A stretch of 64,000 nt of DNA from an uncultured bacterium (lineage in GTDB: Bacteria > Myxococcota_A > Bradymonadia > Bradymonadales > Bradymonadaceae). This document shows, piece after piece, positions 43,905-53,169 of this stretch. The position numbers and the translations under genes are program-made. The stretch lies in contig CALJNB010000005.1 of NCBI GenBank assembly GCA_937981985.1, forward strand, positions 124,001 through 188,000, read 5' to 3'. The notes beneath the pieces are model-generated. The model did no database searches, was not told the DNA's origin, and was given only the letters and a program-made list of their open reading frames with translations. Position 1 is the stretch's first letter; every line of letters begins with the position of its first letter.

Positions 43905-44267
43905 TTAGTGCTCTTTGAAAAGATCGAAAAAATAACTGAAGGTTTCCGGGTCGAGGTCTTTGCGAAGATCTTCGTCCGTTATGGTGTTCGCCTTACAATA
44001 AGAGTGCACACGTTTTAAGGCCCGTGTTTTCTCTCGTCGTACAATATTTCTCAATACATATAACGCAATGAGCATCATCGTAAAGGTCACGATCCAAGTT
44101 GCAAGATGTCCAAGAACGTCTCTATACCAAGCAAGAACGAGGATAATTGAGCCCCAGAGAAGGACGCCTGCACCACCGTATCCGTAGATAGCGACCAGTT
44201 TCGTATTCACATCTCGGACGAATGCGCGATGTTTTTCGCTTTCGAAATTTACTTCATCATCGCGCAT
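43905..44267 (-). CDS. Small two-helix membrane protein
   Basis: The 120-residue protein has a charged N-terminus (MRDDEVNFESEKHRAFVRDV) and two adjacent membrane helices (about residues 28-50 and 58-80). A basic segment (RREKTRALKRVHSYC) and an acidic C-terminal tail follow. It resembles two-TM-domain cytoplasmic-tail proteins and is the first gene of the ExbB/ExbD operon. No family function is known to me. Confidence 0.65.
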   Translation of the reverse strand: MRDDEVNFESEKHRAFVRDVNTKLVAIYGYGGAGVLLWGSIILVLAWYRDVLGHLATWIVTFTMMLIALYVLRNIVRREKTRALKRVHSYCKANTITDEDLRKDLDPETFSYFFDLFKEH

Positions 44268-44415
44268 GGGTCGCTCATTCGGTGATTGGTTTACCTAACC
44301 CTTTTTTTTGAAATTTCATTCCTGAAAATTCGTGTGGAAAGCGGTTAGGTGTAAACACATAACATTTAGGGCTGTGCTTTTGAAGTTCGCATTCCGGAGA
44401 AAATAACGATACTGT

Positions 44416-44955
44416 ATGACGATGGAAGAACCGTACCTACCCCAAAAATTAATAGATAAGTTACTGAGTCGGCATTCCAAAGTTCAGGTATCCGATGTCC
44501 TGCGATATGTGGAGAGATTGAAGCAGAATCTTTGTCTGAATCCTTTTCAGACTCCCTATTCTCGGGAAGTTCTCTTTGAAGATGAACGCGGAGAGATTCT
44601 GTTCATGCGCTGGGCTAAGAATGTTTTTTGTAATCCTCATGACCACGCGAGTGCGGTGGGGTATGTGGTATTGTTGGAGGGGGAATTTGTAGAACGTGAT
44701 TACGAGTTTGATCAAACGCTTGTTCGAAATGGAAGTCGTAAGGTTTCATCTCCAGGAATTTTTCCATTCGAAAGAAATAGAATTCATGACATGAAATGCA
44801 TGGATGAGGGTTATTCGCTTCATATCTATAAGCCGTCAATCACTGGAATGAAAGTTTACGATCTTGAACGCCGAAGAACGCTGTGTGTTGACGATTCGTG
44901 CGGGGCTTGGATTCCAAACGACGCATACAAAATTTTGGATGTCCAATTTTGGTAA
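44416..44955 (+). CDS. Cysteine-dioxygenase-like cupin
   Basis: The 179-residue cupin has the iron-binding signature of type I cysteine dioxygenases: CNPHDHASAVGYVVLLEGE, giving His75 and His77, and the third ligand in RIHDMKC (His124). Thiol dioxygenases oxidise cysteine or mercaptopropionate to sulfinates in the cytoplasm. The Cys three residues before the first His is not at the same place as the crosslinked Cys of mammalian CDO. The substrate is unknown; cysteine or 3-mercaptopropionate is likely. Confidence 0.82.
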   Translation: MTMEEPYLPQKLIDKLLSRHSKVQVSDVLRYVERLKQNLCLNPFQTPYSREVLFEDERGEILFMRWAKNVFCNPHDHASAVGYVVLLEGEFVERDYEFDQTLVRNGSRKVSSPGIFPFERNRIHDMKCMDEGYSLHIYKPSITGMKVYDLERRRTLCVDDSCGAWIPNDAYKILDVQFW

Positions 44956-45064
44956 TTGAGCCGATAAAGAGATATTCAAAAAAGTCAGTAAAAATAGGGG
45001 GATAGGGCTTACTATTGGCGGATTTCTCTTTTCACCAATAAGGGTTGCTCAATTGGTAGCTTCA

Positions 45065-45098
45065 ACGTAGAAAAAGGCGGATTATACTAGCCGATTTG
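45065..45098 (+). promoter_or_regulatory. Possible promoter of the VWA lipoprotein gene
   Basis: TATACT, a good -10 match, is preceded by the weak -35 TTCAAC at 16 bases' distance in the gap before 45106. It is a pattern match only. The remainder of the 150-base gap holds no visible RNA gene. Confidence 0.25.
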
Positions 45099-45105
45099 GA
45101 CGCTT

Positions 45106-47241
45106 ATGAAACGCAATACCATACTATTCTTCTCACTCCTTTTCAGCCTAACTGCTGCTTGTTCGGATGATGGAAAAAGCAACAATGCCACGCCCCTTCC
45201 AGATATGGGAAAGAACAATCAGAACGGAGATCCGACTTATAATGATTCCGATTCTGTGTCCGGGCTAAGTGCAGCGGCTCAAACAGCACTCTGCAGCGTG
45301 ATTATTGATGAAGTAGGCAACCCCGGTGATACTGTTTCTTGTACACCTGACATCGTATTACCCAGTGCGGATGCGTGCGCAAAAAATATCGATAAGTATC
45401 CGGCATGCGCAACTGTAAAAGATGTTAAAACTTGTCTTGAAAAAGAGTTGTCTTGTGACGCGTCGCTCGGTGTAGATAAAAATTGTGAATTCTTAAAATT
45501 TGATTCTTGCGGTGTAGATCCTGCTAAAGATCTTAGCGAACTCGCCACGGGCGATAAAAATCTTTTATGCGGGCAACTCCTTGCCGACGCAGGAGGGACG
45601 GGTAGTACTGTCGAATGTGAGGGGGCTTTGCCGCTAACGGTTCCATCTCAAGAACAATGTATTAGCCAACTTAACGAAGGTAAAGATTGCGCGACCGTCG
45701 AGGTATTTCAAGAATGCTATAACTCGCTTTATAGCTGCGACGTTCCGAATCGAGAGAAATGTTGGTTCCTAATAGGCGACGACACTCAATGTATACCACC
45801 CTACGAAGGACCCGATCGTCGCCCTATCGGATTTTTCTCGTTTCCGCCTGTTCCTGTATCGTGTGACACACCCGGAACACTTCAGCGTATTCCTTTTACA
45901 TTCTCATCCTCTGATGCGGTTCCGATTGTGAGCGGCGATCGCGTAAGCGACCGCGCTGTTGTGCCCAACGTTTCTTTGGATGCTCAAGCGATCAGTGTCA
46001 CCCAACCCCGCGTTGTTGAAGTAAAGGAAACACCTTGTGTAACGACCGGTGATTGTAGTGCTGGGTTTAAATGTGCGACCGCTGGTGATGGAAAGTTTTG
46101 CGCTCGTCAAACCGGGGTTGAGTTTGTCCCCGGAAGCGTCAAGCTGGATTTCGATGCTGGCGTTTTGGAAGAAAAGAAACAATTGGTCGGTGTGCTTATC
46201 GAAAATACCTCGCTGCTTGATGGTCGATTACCTACGTCGGTTGGAAGCTTATATGGCGAAGATGGACAGAAGGATTTATTGACCGAAGTCGGACGCGCAA
46301 CCGATACTGGGGGCAAACGCATCGGTGCTTTGAAGTCGTTTTTCAATAATTTGGCATCTGTCGCTGATGCGCGAAATACCCTCACCACGCTTTGGTTTTT
46401 CGCAGGAGATGTTCCTGCTCGAGCCCGTCCTTTGATTAATGAAAACGATCTCGAGGACCATTTTACATCCGATCTTTCCGTGGGAAGCGGATTAGTTGAA
46501 GCCCTTCCGACCTCTATTCCTCGTCCCGGGAATCTCTATCAATCGATTATTTCTATGTACGAGAAAGACTTCGGGTTGGCTAAATATAGTGAATACGAAA
46601 AATTTCTATTCATCTTCACCGATGGGCCGAACGAGGTTTACGATCCTGTCTATAATTACGAGAAAGTTCTTGAGGAATCTAGAGTTCTCGGTGTTCATGT
46701 TTTCATAGTGCATCTCGATAGCCCGATCGACGCAACGTTGATGCGTGACCTTCCAGAATATTATTTAGGGAATCAAAGCTGCCAGGATGATGTAAACTGC
46801 GGAGCCAGCGCCTGCGGTGGCGATGCAAATTGTCAAAATCACGAATCCTGTCGCTCTGTTCGAGTTTATGGAGAAAATAGTGGTGATGCCGTTTCTAATT
46901 CTAGTCAGCAGTTTTGTACGCCAACGTATAATTCAGAGGGACAACTTGGGCCGATTGATGAATATGCGGACTTGGCGTGTCGAACAAACGGTAACTATAT
47001 TTACCTTACCGATGTTGGTGCTTTGGCAACCTATTGGCAAAACTTACCAAGCGTGATTAACGGACAATTTTCGATCCAAGCTGAATTTTCGGCACTCGCC
47101 GAACCGGTCTTAAACGAACCTTATTATAGGTTCAGTTCTATTCTCTTAGGAGGATTGGGGAACACAGCGCTTCCGCATCGCCTACTTGCCAAGGAAGGTT
47201 TCCGTCCAGATACCCGTCCCCTTCTCCGCGTTGGAAAATAA
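45106..47241 (+). CDS. Large lipoprotein with VWA-like and cysteine-rich regions
   Basis: The 711-residue protein starts with a lipoprotein signal (FFSLLFSLTAAC, lipid cysteine at about 19) and an Asn/Asp-rich linker. Two related segments of about 90 residues follow (QTALCSVIIDEVGNPGDTV, and LLCGQLLADAGGTGSTVEC), each with conserved cysteines. From about 360 a VWA-like fold appears: VGVLIENTSLLDGRL, ADARNTLTTLWFFAGDVP and FLFIFTDGPNEVYD, with the D-G metal-site-like acidic residues. A C-rich loop (CQDDVNCGASACGGDANC) follows. It is probably a surface adhesin. It is 8 bases upstream of kamD and probably co-transcribed. Confidence 0.8.
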   Translation: MKRNTILFFSLLFSLTAACSDDGKSNNATPLPDMGKNNQNGDPTYNDSDSVSGLSAAAQTALCSVIIDEVGNPGDTVSCTPDIVLPSADACAKNIDKYPACATVKDVKTCLEKELSCDASLGVDKNCEFLKFDSCGVDPAKDLSELATGDKNLLCGQLLADAGGTGSTVECEGALPLTVPSQEQCISQLNEGKDCATVEVFQECYNSLYSCDVPNREKCWFLIGDDTQCIPPYEGPDRRPIGFFSFPPVPVSCDTPGTLQRIPFTFSSSDAVPIVSGDRVSDRAVVPNVSLDAQAISVTQPRVVEVKETPCVTTGDCSAGFKCATAGDGKFCARQTGVEFVPGSVKLDFDAGVLEEKKQLVGVLIENTSLLDGRLPTSVGSLYGEDGQKDLLTEVGRATDTGGKRIGALKSFFNNLASVADARNTLTTLWFFAGDVPARARPLINENDLEDHFTSDLSVGSGLVEALPTSIPRPGNLYQSIISMYEKDFGLAKYSEYEKFLFIFTDGPNEVYDPVYNYEKVLEESRVLGVHVFIVHLDSPIDATLMRDLPEYYLGNQSCQDDVNCGASACGGDANCQNHESCRSVRVYGENSGDAVSNSSQQFCTPTYNSEGQLGPIDEYADLACRTNGNYIYLTDVGALATYWQNLPSVINGQFSIQAEFSALAEPVLNEPYYRFSSILLGGLGNTALPHRLLAKEGFRPDTRPLLRVGK

Positions 47242-47249
47242 GGAAAAAT

Positions 47250-48824
47250 ATGAACGCCTCTTCGAAGAGCTCCTCTAAGCTCGGCCTCGACTCTGATTTG
47301 ATTTCGGAGGCGCGAAAAGCCGCGTCAGGAATTGCGGATTCTTTAGATACTTTTGTTCGTCTTCGATCAACTATTGCAGTCGAGAGAACGACCTTACGGC
47401 TCATGGGAATTGATGGGGTTAACGCAGATCAAGTCCCGTTGCCAAATATTGTTTGCGACGCATTAGTCGATGCGGATTGCTTGGAACATGGTGCGGCCGA
47501 CTTTTTGATTCGCGCCATGGACGCGACGGGTTTAGAGCCCCAGGCCATTGCTGAAAAAGTTTCTAATGGCGAAATAAAGGTAGAAGAATTTACGACTCAT
47601 GAGTGTGACCTGCAAGGTTTGGGACGTAGGTTTGCCAGCAAAAGCGTGGATCGTATTCAAAGAAATGTTGATAAACGAAACGATTATCTAGATAAATCGG
47701 AAAAAAAATCTACACCTCTCCATTACGTAATTGTGGCGACTGGAAACATTTACGAAGATGCCGTTCAGGCAAGAACTGCCGCGATTCAGGGCGCCGATAT
47801 TGTCGCGGTTATTCGCTCCACAGGACAAAGCTTACTTGATTATGTTCCCTACGGACCCACAATCGAGGGTTTTGGCGGTACCTATGCTACCCAAGAGAAT
47901 TTTAAAATCGTTCGCGAAGCTTTGGATGATGTCGGAGAGGAACTTGGTCGATATATACGTCTTTGTAATTATTGTAGCGGACTTTGTATGCCTGAAATCG
48001 CTGCGATGGGGGCAATTGAGCGTTTAGATGTCATGCTTAACGATGCACTTTATGGCATTTTATTTCGCGATATTAATCCCGAACGAACCTTTATCGATCA
48101 ATATTTTTCAAGAATGATCAACGCCTTCGCGGGCGTGATTATCAACACCGGCGAAGATAATTATCTGACGACGGCTGATGCGGTAGACGCCGCTCATACA
48201 GTGCTAGCGAGTCAGTTTCTTAATGAGCAGATCGCGTTTAGAAGCGGATTGAGAACTGAACAACTTGGCCTTGGTCACGCTATGGAAATGAATCCGAATA
48301 TAGAAAATGGATTTCTTTTAGAACTGGCGCAAGCAGAAATGGCGCGCGAGATTTTTCCCGGTGCACCTTTAAAATATATGCCTCCGACGAAATATATGAC
48401 CGGAAATATTTTTAAAGGACATCTCCAAGACGCGTTATTTAATCTTATCGGAGCCTGGACCAATCAGGGTATTCAATTACTCGGCATGATGACAGAGGCG
48501 ATGCATACCCCTCATATGAGTGACCGATATTTGGCTTTGGAAAATGCGCAATATGTTATGAATAATGTTCGTAACTTGGGCGAAGAGATTATGTATAAGC
48601 CCGACGGTATGATTCAAAAGAGAGCGCAGAGTGTTCTGGGAGATGCCCTTAAATTACTTAGCAAAGTTGAAAGTGAAGGTTTGTTTCAAACTTTGGAGGA
48701 TGGTGTTTTCGCGGATGTAAAACGTCCGCGAAATGGTGGTCGTGGTCAAGACGGGGTCTTCTTGCGTTCCGCGCGATATTTCAATCCCATCGAAGATCAG
48801 TTTCGTGAACGACTCTCACTGTGA
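47250..48824 (+). CDS. kamD: Lysine 5,6-aminomutase alpha subunit
   Basis: This subunit, together with the cobalamin-binding beta subunit KamE, moves the terminal amino group of D-lysine (or beta-lysine) by radical chemistry with PLP and adenosylcobalamin. The 524-residue length fits KamD. Characteristic regions are LDSDLISEARKAASGIADSL, TIAVERTTLRLMGIDG, VPLPNIVCDAL and IAEKVSNGEIKVEEF. Further on come LHYVIVATGNIYEDAVQA and YLTTADAVDAAHTVLASQF. AAGGA precedes the ATG. The KamE gene would be expected directly downstream; here the next gene is on the other strand, so KamE must be elsewhere. Confidence 0.88.
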   Translation: MNASSKSSSKLGLDSDLISEARKAASGIADSLDTFVRLRSTIAVERTTLRLMGIDGVNADQVPLPNIVCDALVDADCLEHGAADFLIRAMDATGLEPQAIAEKVSNGEIKVEEFTTHECDLQGLGRRFASKSVDRIQRNVDKRNDYLDKSEKKSTPLHYVIVATGNIYEDAVQARTAAIQGADIVAVIRSTGQSLLDYVPYGPTIEGFGGTYATQENFKIVREALDDVGEELGRYIRLCNYCSGLCMPEIAAMGAIERLDVMLNDALYGILFRDINPERTFIDQYFSRMINAFAGVIINTGEDNYLTTADAVDAAHTVLASQFLNEQIAFRSGLRTEQLGLGHAMEMNPNIENGFLLELAQAEMAREIFPGAPLKYMPPTKYMTGNIFKGHLQDALFNLIGAWTNQGIQLLGMMTEAMHTPHMSDRYLALENAQYVMNNVRNLGEEIMYKPDGMIQKRAQSVLGDALKLLSKVESEGLFQTLEDGVFADVKRPRNGGRGQDGVFLRSARYFNPIEDQFRERLSL

Positions 48825-48836
48825 GTTTAGTTTAAA

Positions 48837-50180
48837 TCAGTTACCAAACGATGTGTTAAAATCATCGTTTATATCCTCAGATAATTGATCTCCTAGTTCT
48901 GAAAAATCATCTGATTCGGAGAACTCCCCGTCGAAATCTTCTAAACGAGGGGTAAACAATCCTTCAAGTAGGAAGTCAAAAGCGTCATCGTTAAAGTCCA
49001 TTTCGACAAAGTACTCATCTTCTTCATCAAAAATTTCGGGAGTGAACCAGCGTACGTCTGGACTGAGCGTTCGTCCATCCTTGAAGACGACCGACATATC
49101 TACCGTCAATCCGGGTTCGATAAAGGGGAGTCGCGTGGGCTCGTCCACTGCGTTTTCTAAAGCTTGTAAGAAAATGGATACTTTACCCATCGTTTCAACA
49201 TTTCCCCTATTCCATGCCAAGGCGCCGAATCGTTGTTCCTCCGATGCGATTTCTAGAGCTTTGCGGAGGCTTTGGAAGGTTAATTTCAGTTCTTGTCCGG
49301 CCGATAAGAGGTGTGCGGGCTCTTTGATCGTTCTGAACAGTTTTGGATCCAGATATTCTAAGATATAAGAAGAACTATCATATCCTTCTTTGTATCGAGG
49401 ATCTTGCGGATTGATGTCGTTCCACTGAGAACCTAAATCGGATACCTTATAGGGATGTTCATACGCTGAAATAAATAGTGTTGCAGCACGAACAAATCTA
49501 AGACCCGCGGTTACCAACGCTAAATCTGCGCGATTAATCGATAACGTTAACTGGTCATCAAAGAAAACTTCACCGGGTAATTCGAAATATTGAAAATTAG
49601 TATCGGCAATCCCAACTTCGAACGCCTTTATGATGGGTAATAATGTGTCCGATATCGCGACAAGATCTTTGGTAATCGCCTGGAAATCGACATCGATTTT
49701 ATTAAAAAAATCCGCGTCGTTGAGTTCTTCTGCGTTCCAAGGGAGATCGTTTCCGAGAAGAGAGCGAATACCAGAAAAACCACCTTCATCTTCGACGGGG
49801 GTTCCCTGAGAAAGAAGGCTAATGAGTCCATTCTGTCCGTAGATAACATCTCGTTTTGCATCGATGGCACCCGACCCGCCAAGACGCGTTATAAGTGTTG
49901 TTACAGCTGGATCGTATGGCAAAAGTAACAAGCTTGTAGCGGCAAATCCGACTGCAGCGTTTCCCGAGCTGGGTTTTTTATCGAATTCTGTTTTGTAGAA
50001 CTGATGGGCGCCTTTTATATCATGTTCGATTAATAAGTAGCGTCCGTTGTCGAGAGGATTTTCGTCCTCCTGGTTTTGCCCCAGATCAAATGAAGCTTCT
50101 TGACTACAACCAAGATATATAGCGGCTGCAAGTGAACACAAGAACATGATAAAAAGTTTATCTAACCAGCTGTTCTTCAT
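48837..50180 (-). CDS. Lipoprotein of unknown function, last gene of a three-gene operon
   Basis: The 447-residue protein starts with a signal peptide and lipobox (LFIMFLCSLAAAIYLGC). The mature protein is alpha-helical to mixed, with an N-terminal segment GRYLLIEHDIKGAHQFYKTEF that resembles one TPR unit. It has a long Asp/Glu-rich C-terminus (DEEDEYFVEMDFNDDAFDF, SESDDFSELGD). The ATG overlaps the stop of the 67-residue gene (ATGA). No family is recognised. Confidence 0.75.
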   Translation of the reverse strand: MKNSWLDKLFIMFLCSLAAAIYLGCSQEASFDLGQNQEDENPLDNGRYLLIEHDIKGAHQFYKTEFDKKPSSGNAAVGFAATSLLLLPYDPAVTTLITRLGGSGAIDAKRDVIYGQNGLISLLSQGTPVEDEGGFSGIRSLLGNDLPWNAEELNDADFFNKIDVDFQAITKDLVAISDTLLPIIKAFEVGIADTNFQYFELPGEVFFDDQLTLSINRADLALVTAGLRFVRAATLFISAYEHPYKVSDLGSQWNDINPQDPRYKEGYDSSSYILEYLDPKLFRTIKEPAHLLSAGQELKLTFQSLRKALEIASEEQRFGALAWNRGNVETMGKVSIFLQALENAVDEPTRLPFIEPGLTVDMSVVFKDGRTLSPDVRWFTPEIFDEEDEYFVEMDFNDDAFDFLLEGLFTPRLEDFDGEFSESDDFSELGDQLSEDINDDFNTSFGN

Positions 50181-50380
50181 CTTGCACCTCTAAACTTCTT
50201 CGTACTCTTCAATTGTTCGCAAGTCCTGTGCCGGGTAATCCCAAAAGGGTTGGCGGTACCTACTGTGTAAACTTTAGAGCTGTTCTGTGTCCAACGCAAA
50301 AAACATTGGTGGTCATATGCTATAATTGTGGAGTAAGGATGCCCCAAATACAGTAATTCGTTTTTAGAAAATCTTCTCAT
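50177..50380 (-). CDS. Small ORF (67 aa) coupled on both sides
   Basis: The ATG at 50380 overlaps the upstream stop (ATGA) and its own stop overlaps the downstream ATG (ATGA). This double coupling on the same strand is a strong sign of a real gene. The protein is basic (ends FRGAR; KSTKKFRGAR) and contains three aromatic/His segments (ELLYLGHPYSTIIAYDHQCF). No signal peptide or known domain is visible. Confidence 0.6.
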   Translation of the reverse strand: MRRFSKNELLYLGHPYSTIIAYDHQCFLRWTQNSSKVYTVGTANPFGITRHRTCEQLKSTKKFRGAR

Positions 50381-51477
50381 AGGCGCAAAGGTACGAGTCG
50401 AGGAAGCTGGAGTTCGTTTTGATTCAGATAGGATTCTGTAATCAAAACATTTAAACTGACATCGTTCTTTGGATCGAATCTGATCTCCTTTATGTCATCA
50501 TTTCTAGAATAAATTTCGATGATGTAGAAATGCTGATCAGTATCGACATCGGTGGTATTTTTAAATTGTCGTTGCAGCGCTGGCGAAAGTTCATCGAGTT
50601 TCCCTTCAACAAAGAGAACTGCTTTGCCAAAATAGTTACTGCCCTCCGGGCTGATACCGGGACGAACCCCCTTTTGGATTGCTGATGCTATGATTCTCTC
50701 TGTACTGATTTCTAAAGTAAAATTTCCATCGTCTCCTTTTTCATCTTCTACAACGATCGGGTGTCCGATTGAATAACGTGTGTCACCACTTACCGTGAGA
50801 GCAGACTCGTCGGGAGGAGGAAGGAAAAAATGGAGAACCCCTTTTAGTCCTCTCTTATCCGCGGTTGCATGACTATCGGCGATTCTCACCCAAGGTCCTT
50901 TCTTCTGTGTTTTTGCAAACGTTAGTAGCGTATCTTGTTGTATTACATTTACACCCAGCCACATCAGGACGAAAACCGGATTACTGAACTCAAAAACATT
51001 CGGATCAAAACGGTTTCCGTCGAAATCGAAATTAGCGCTTAGTAGCGTGTCTTCAATCGTTACACATTCCTGGTTAGGTGTATCCGAACCTTTGATAAAG
51101 GGGGTTTTGTTCAAGCTATTGCCGGAATCGGAAATAAAACTGAATTCGATACGATCTTCAGATTTGAATGTTGCCTTAATATCGATTCTTTCCCGTGAAC
51201 TTACTAGAGGGAGACTAAATCCATCTTCGGAAAAAGGAGCTGATTTAGTCCAAACACATCTCGCTTCTCGCTCGAAGGGATCGCCTCCTTTCTGAAAATA
51301 CCGGACCAAGCCTTGGACGTTATCTCCAAAACGGAATAATTCAATTGACCGCGCCTCACCGGAAAAAGTGGTCAGCGTTGTGTCCTCTAAGTAGGTCCCA
51401 CTAAATTCGTCTTCATAGTTCGGACAACCAGAACTAATAAAAATAAAAACGAGGAATATAACGCGTGTAAAATTCAT
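50377..51477 (-). CDS. Lipoprotein of unknown function, first gene of the operon
   Basis: The frame is open to 51594, but the ATG at 51477 begins a clean lipoprotein signal (MNFTRVIFLVFIFISSGC). The 366-residue mature region is beta-rich with no catalytic motif. It includes strands such as TTFSGEARSIELFRFG, GDTRYSIGHPIVVED and FTLEISTERIIASA. It is divergent from the carboxyltransferase gene with 98 bases between. Confidence 0.75.
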   Translation of the reverse strand: MNFTRVIFLVFIFISSGCPNYEDEFSGTYLEDTTLTTFSGEARSIELFRFGDNVQGLVRYFQKGGDPFEREARCVWTKSAPFSEDGFSLPLVSSRERIDIKATFKSEDRIEFSFISDSGNSLNKTPFIKGSDTPNQECVTIEDTLLSANFDFDGNRFDPNVFEFSNPVFVLMWLGVNVIQQDTLLTFAKTQKKGPWVRIADSHATADKRGLKGVLHFFLPPPDESALTVSGDTRYSIGHPIVVEDEKGDDGNFTLEISTERIIASAIQKGVRPGISPEGSNYFGKAVLFVEGKLDELSPALQRQFKNTTDVDTDQHFYIIEIYSRNDDIKEIRFDPKNDVSLNVLITESYLNQNELQLPRLVPLRL

Positions 51478-51575
51478 AGAACAGAGTTCTAGTTGACGAT
51501 GGCATAAATGACAAACCTCAACGTTGCCAAGCGTCGTTAAAGCGCTACTATTGAGACGATAAGAATAGGAAAAAA

Positions 51576-53120
51576 ATGACAGAAATGAACGCAAATATGG
51601 ATAAAACTCTCAAAGAAAATCGCGAAAAAATTCAAAGCGGCGGTAGCGAAAAATATCATGAGCGCGCTAAAGCGGCTAATAAGCTATTTTGTCGCAAGCG
51701 AATCGAACTTTTAACTGATGCCGGTTTAGAGCTCGAAGATGGTATGTGGGGAAATAACTTGGCCGATGGCCTTCCTGCAGACGGTGTTGTGACGGGTATT
51801 GGACGAATTCACGGCCAACAAGTTGCAATCATCGCAAACGACTCGACGGTCAAGGCTGGTTCTTGGGGTTGGCGTACAGTCGAAAAAATAATTCGAATAC
51901 AGGCCAAAGCTGAAGAGTTGCTCATTCCGCTTATCTATCTCATTGATTCGGCAGGGGCGCGTATCACCGATCAGCTGGAAATGTTTCCAGGACGCCGAGG
52001 AGCAGGCAAGATATTTGATAACCAAGTTCGTCTTTCTGGAATGGTTCCACAGGTTTGCTTACTTTTTGGTCCATCGGCGGCCGGGGGCGCATATATTCCC
52101 GCGTTTTGCGATATCGTCGTTATGGTATCAGGTAACGCAAGTATGTACTTAGGATCGCCAAGAATGGCCGAAATGGTTATTGGTGAAATCACAACTCTTG
52201 AAGAAATGGGAGGTGCGCGAATGCATTGTAGCGTTTCTGGTTGCGGAGATGTTCTTGTTAAAACTGAGGAAGAGGCTATCGATTGGTGCCGAAACTACAT
52301 GACTTTTATGCCGTCTTCCTGTCATGAAAAAGTGGAAATTAAACCACGCGTGGAGCCCCAAGCTCAGAAAAAGAGTCTGGAAGAGTTGATTCCTAAACGT
52401 GAGGCCGCTTCTTACGATATGCGAAAGGTGATTGGTCACCTTGTAGATGATTCTGAATTCGTCGAAATCAAAAAGTTATTCGCAAAAGAAATACTTACCG
52501 GTTTTGCCCGTTTAGGGGGGCGGACTGTTGGTATTGTGGCAAGTCAGCCGAAACATTTGGGCGGGGTTATTTTTATCGATTCATCCGACAAAGCTGCGAA
52601 ATTCATCACGCTATGTGATGCTTTTGAAATTCCATTGCTATTTTTGGCTGATGTTCCTGGTTTCATGATCGGCACAAAAGTCGAACATGATGGCATCATT
52701 CGTCATGGCGCAAAATTCATATCAGCGATGGCGTCGGCGACCGTTCCTAAAATTTCGGTCGTCGTTCGCAAGGCTTATGGGGCTGGCTTATATGCGATGT
52801 GTGGACCTGGGTTTAGTCCCGACTGTACGATCGCACTGCCTGAAGCATCTATTGCCGTGATGGGACCCGAACCTGCAGTAAATGCGGTTTTCGCGCGAAA
52901 AATTGAATCTCTTCCCGATGATGAGCGAGAAGCTTTCGTGTCTCAAAAACGTGATGAATATCGTAAGGATATAGATATTTACCGATTGGCAAGTGAGCTT
53001 ATTATCGACGAACTTGTCGTGAAAGCAGAGTTGCGCGAAACGCTGATTAGTCGCTTTAATACTTATGCAAATAAGAAAAAAGACGCCCCCAATAAAAAAC
53101 GAAGCGTGACTCCGGTCTAA
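51576..53120 (+). CDS. Acyl-CoA carboxylase carboxyltransferase (beta) subunit
   Basis: The 514-residue protein transfers the carboxyl group from biotin to acyl-CoA (propionyl-, methylcrotonyl- or acetyl-CoA). Both halves of the crotonase-like carboxyltransferase fold are present. The N-half has VVTGIGRIHGQQVAIIAND, LIDSAGARITDQLEMF, LFGPSAAGGAYIPAFCDIVV and GGARMHCSVSGCGD. The C-half has GFARLGGRTVGIVAS, DVPGFMIGTKVEHDGIIRHG and RKAYGAGLYAMCGPGF. The start ATG has AGGA before it. The biotin carrier and biotin carboxylase are not in the window. The family is close to PccB/MccB-type, so the substrate is open. Confidence 0.95.
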   Translation: MTEMNANMDKTLKENREKIQSGGSEKYHERAKAANKLFCRKRIELLTDAGLELEDGMWGNNLADGLPADGVVTGIGRIHGQQVAIIANDSTVKAGSWGWRTVEKIIRIQAKAEELLIPLIYLIDSAGARITDQLEMFPGRRGAGKIFDNQVRLSGMVPQVCLLFGPSAAGGAYIPAFCDIVVMVSGNASMYLGSPRMAEMVIGEITTLEEMGGARMHCSVSGCGDVLVKTEEEAIDWCRNYMTFMPSSCHEKVEIKPRVEPQAQKKSLEELIPKREAASYDMRKVIGHLVDDSEFVEIKKLFAKEILTGFARLGGRTVGIVASQPKHLGGVIFIDSSDKAAKFITLCDAFEIPLLFLADVPGFMIGTKVEHDGIIRHGAKFISAMASATVPKISVVVRKAYGAGLYAMCGPGFSPDCTIALPEASIAVMGPEPAVNAVFARKIESLPDDEREAFVSQKRDEYRKDIDIYRLASELIIDELVVKAELRETLISRFNTYANKKKDAPNKKRSVTPV

Positions 53121-53169
53121 AATTAAGACCGAAATTCCGATCTTGTGGTGTATGCGATCCCAATCTGAA

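Noticed and set aside
44956-45105. tRNA-like or riboswitch-like element in the gap before the VWA lipoprotein
   Set aside because: Short stretches such as GGTTGCTCAATTGGTAGC recall a D-arm, but no acceptor stem, anticodon arm or T-arm can be drawn.
50177-50380. Toxin or antitoxin
   Set aside because: The size would fit, but the neighbours are lipoproteins and no partner or known fold is visible.
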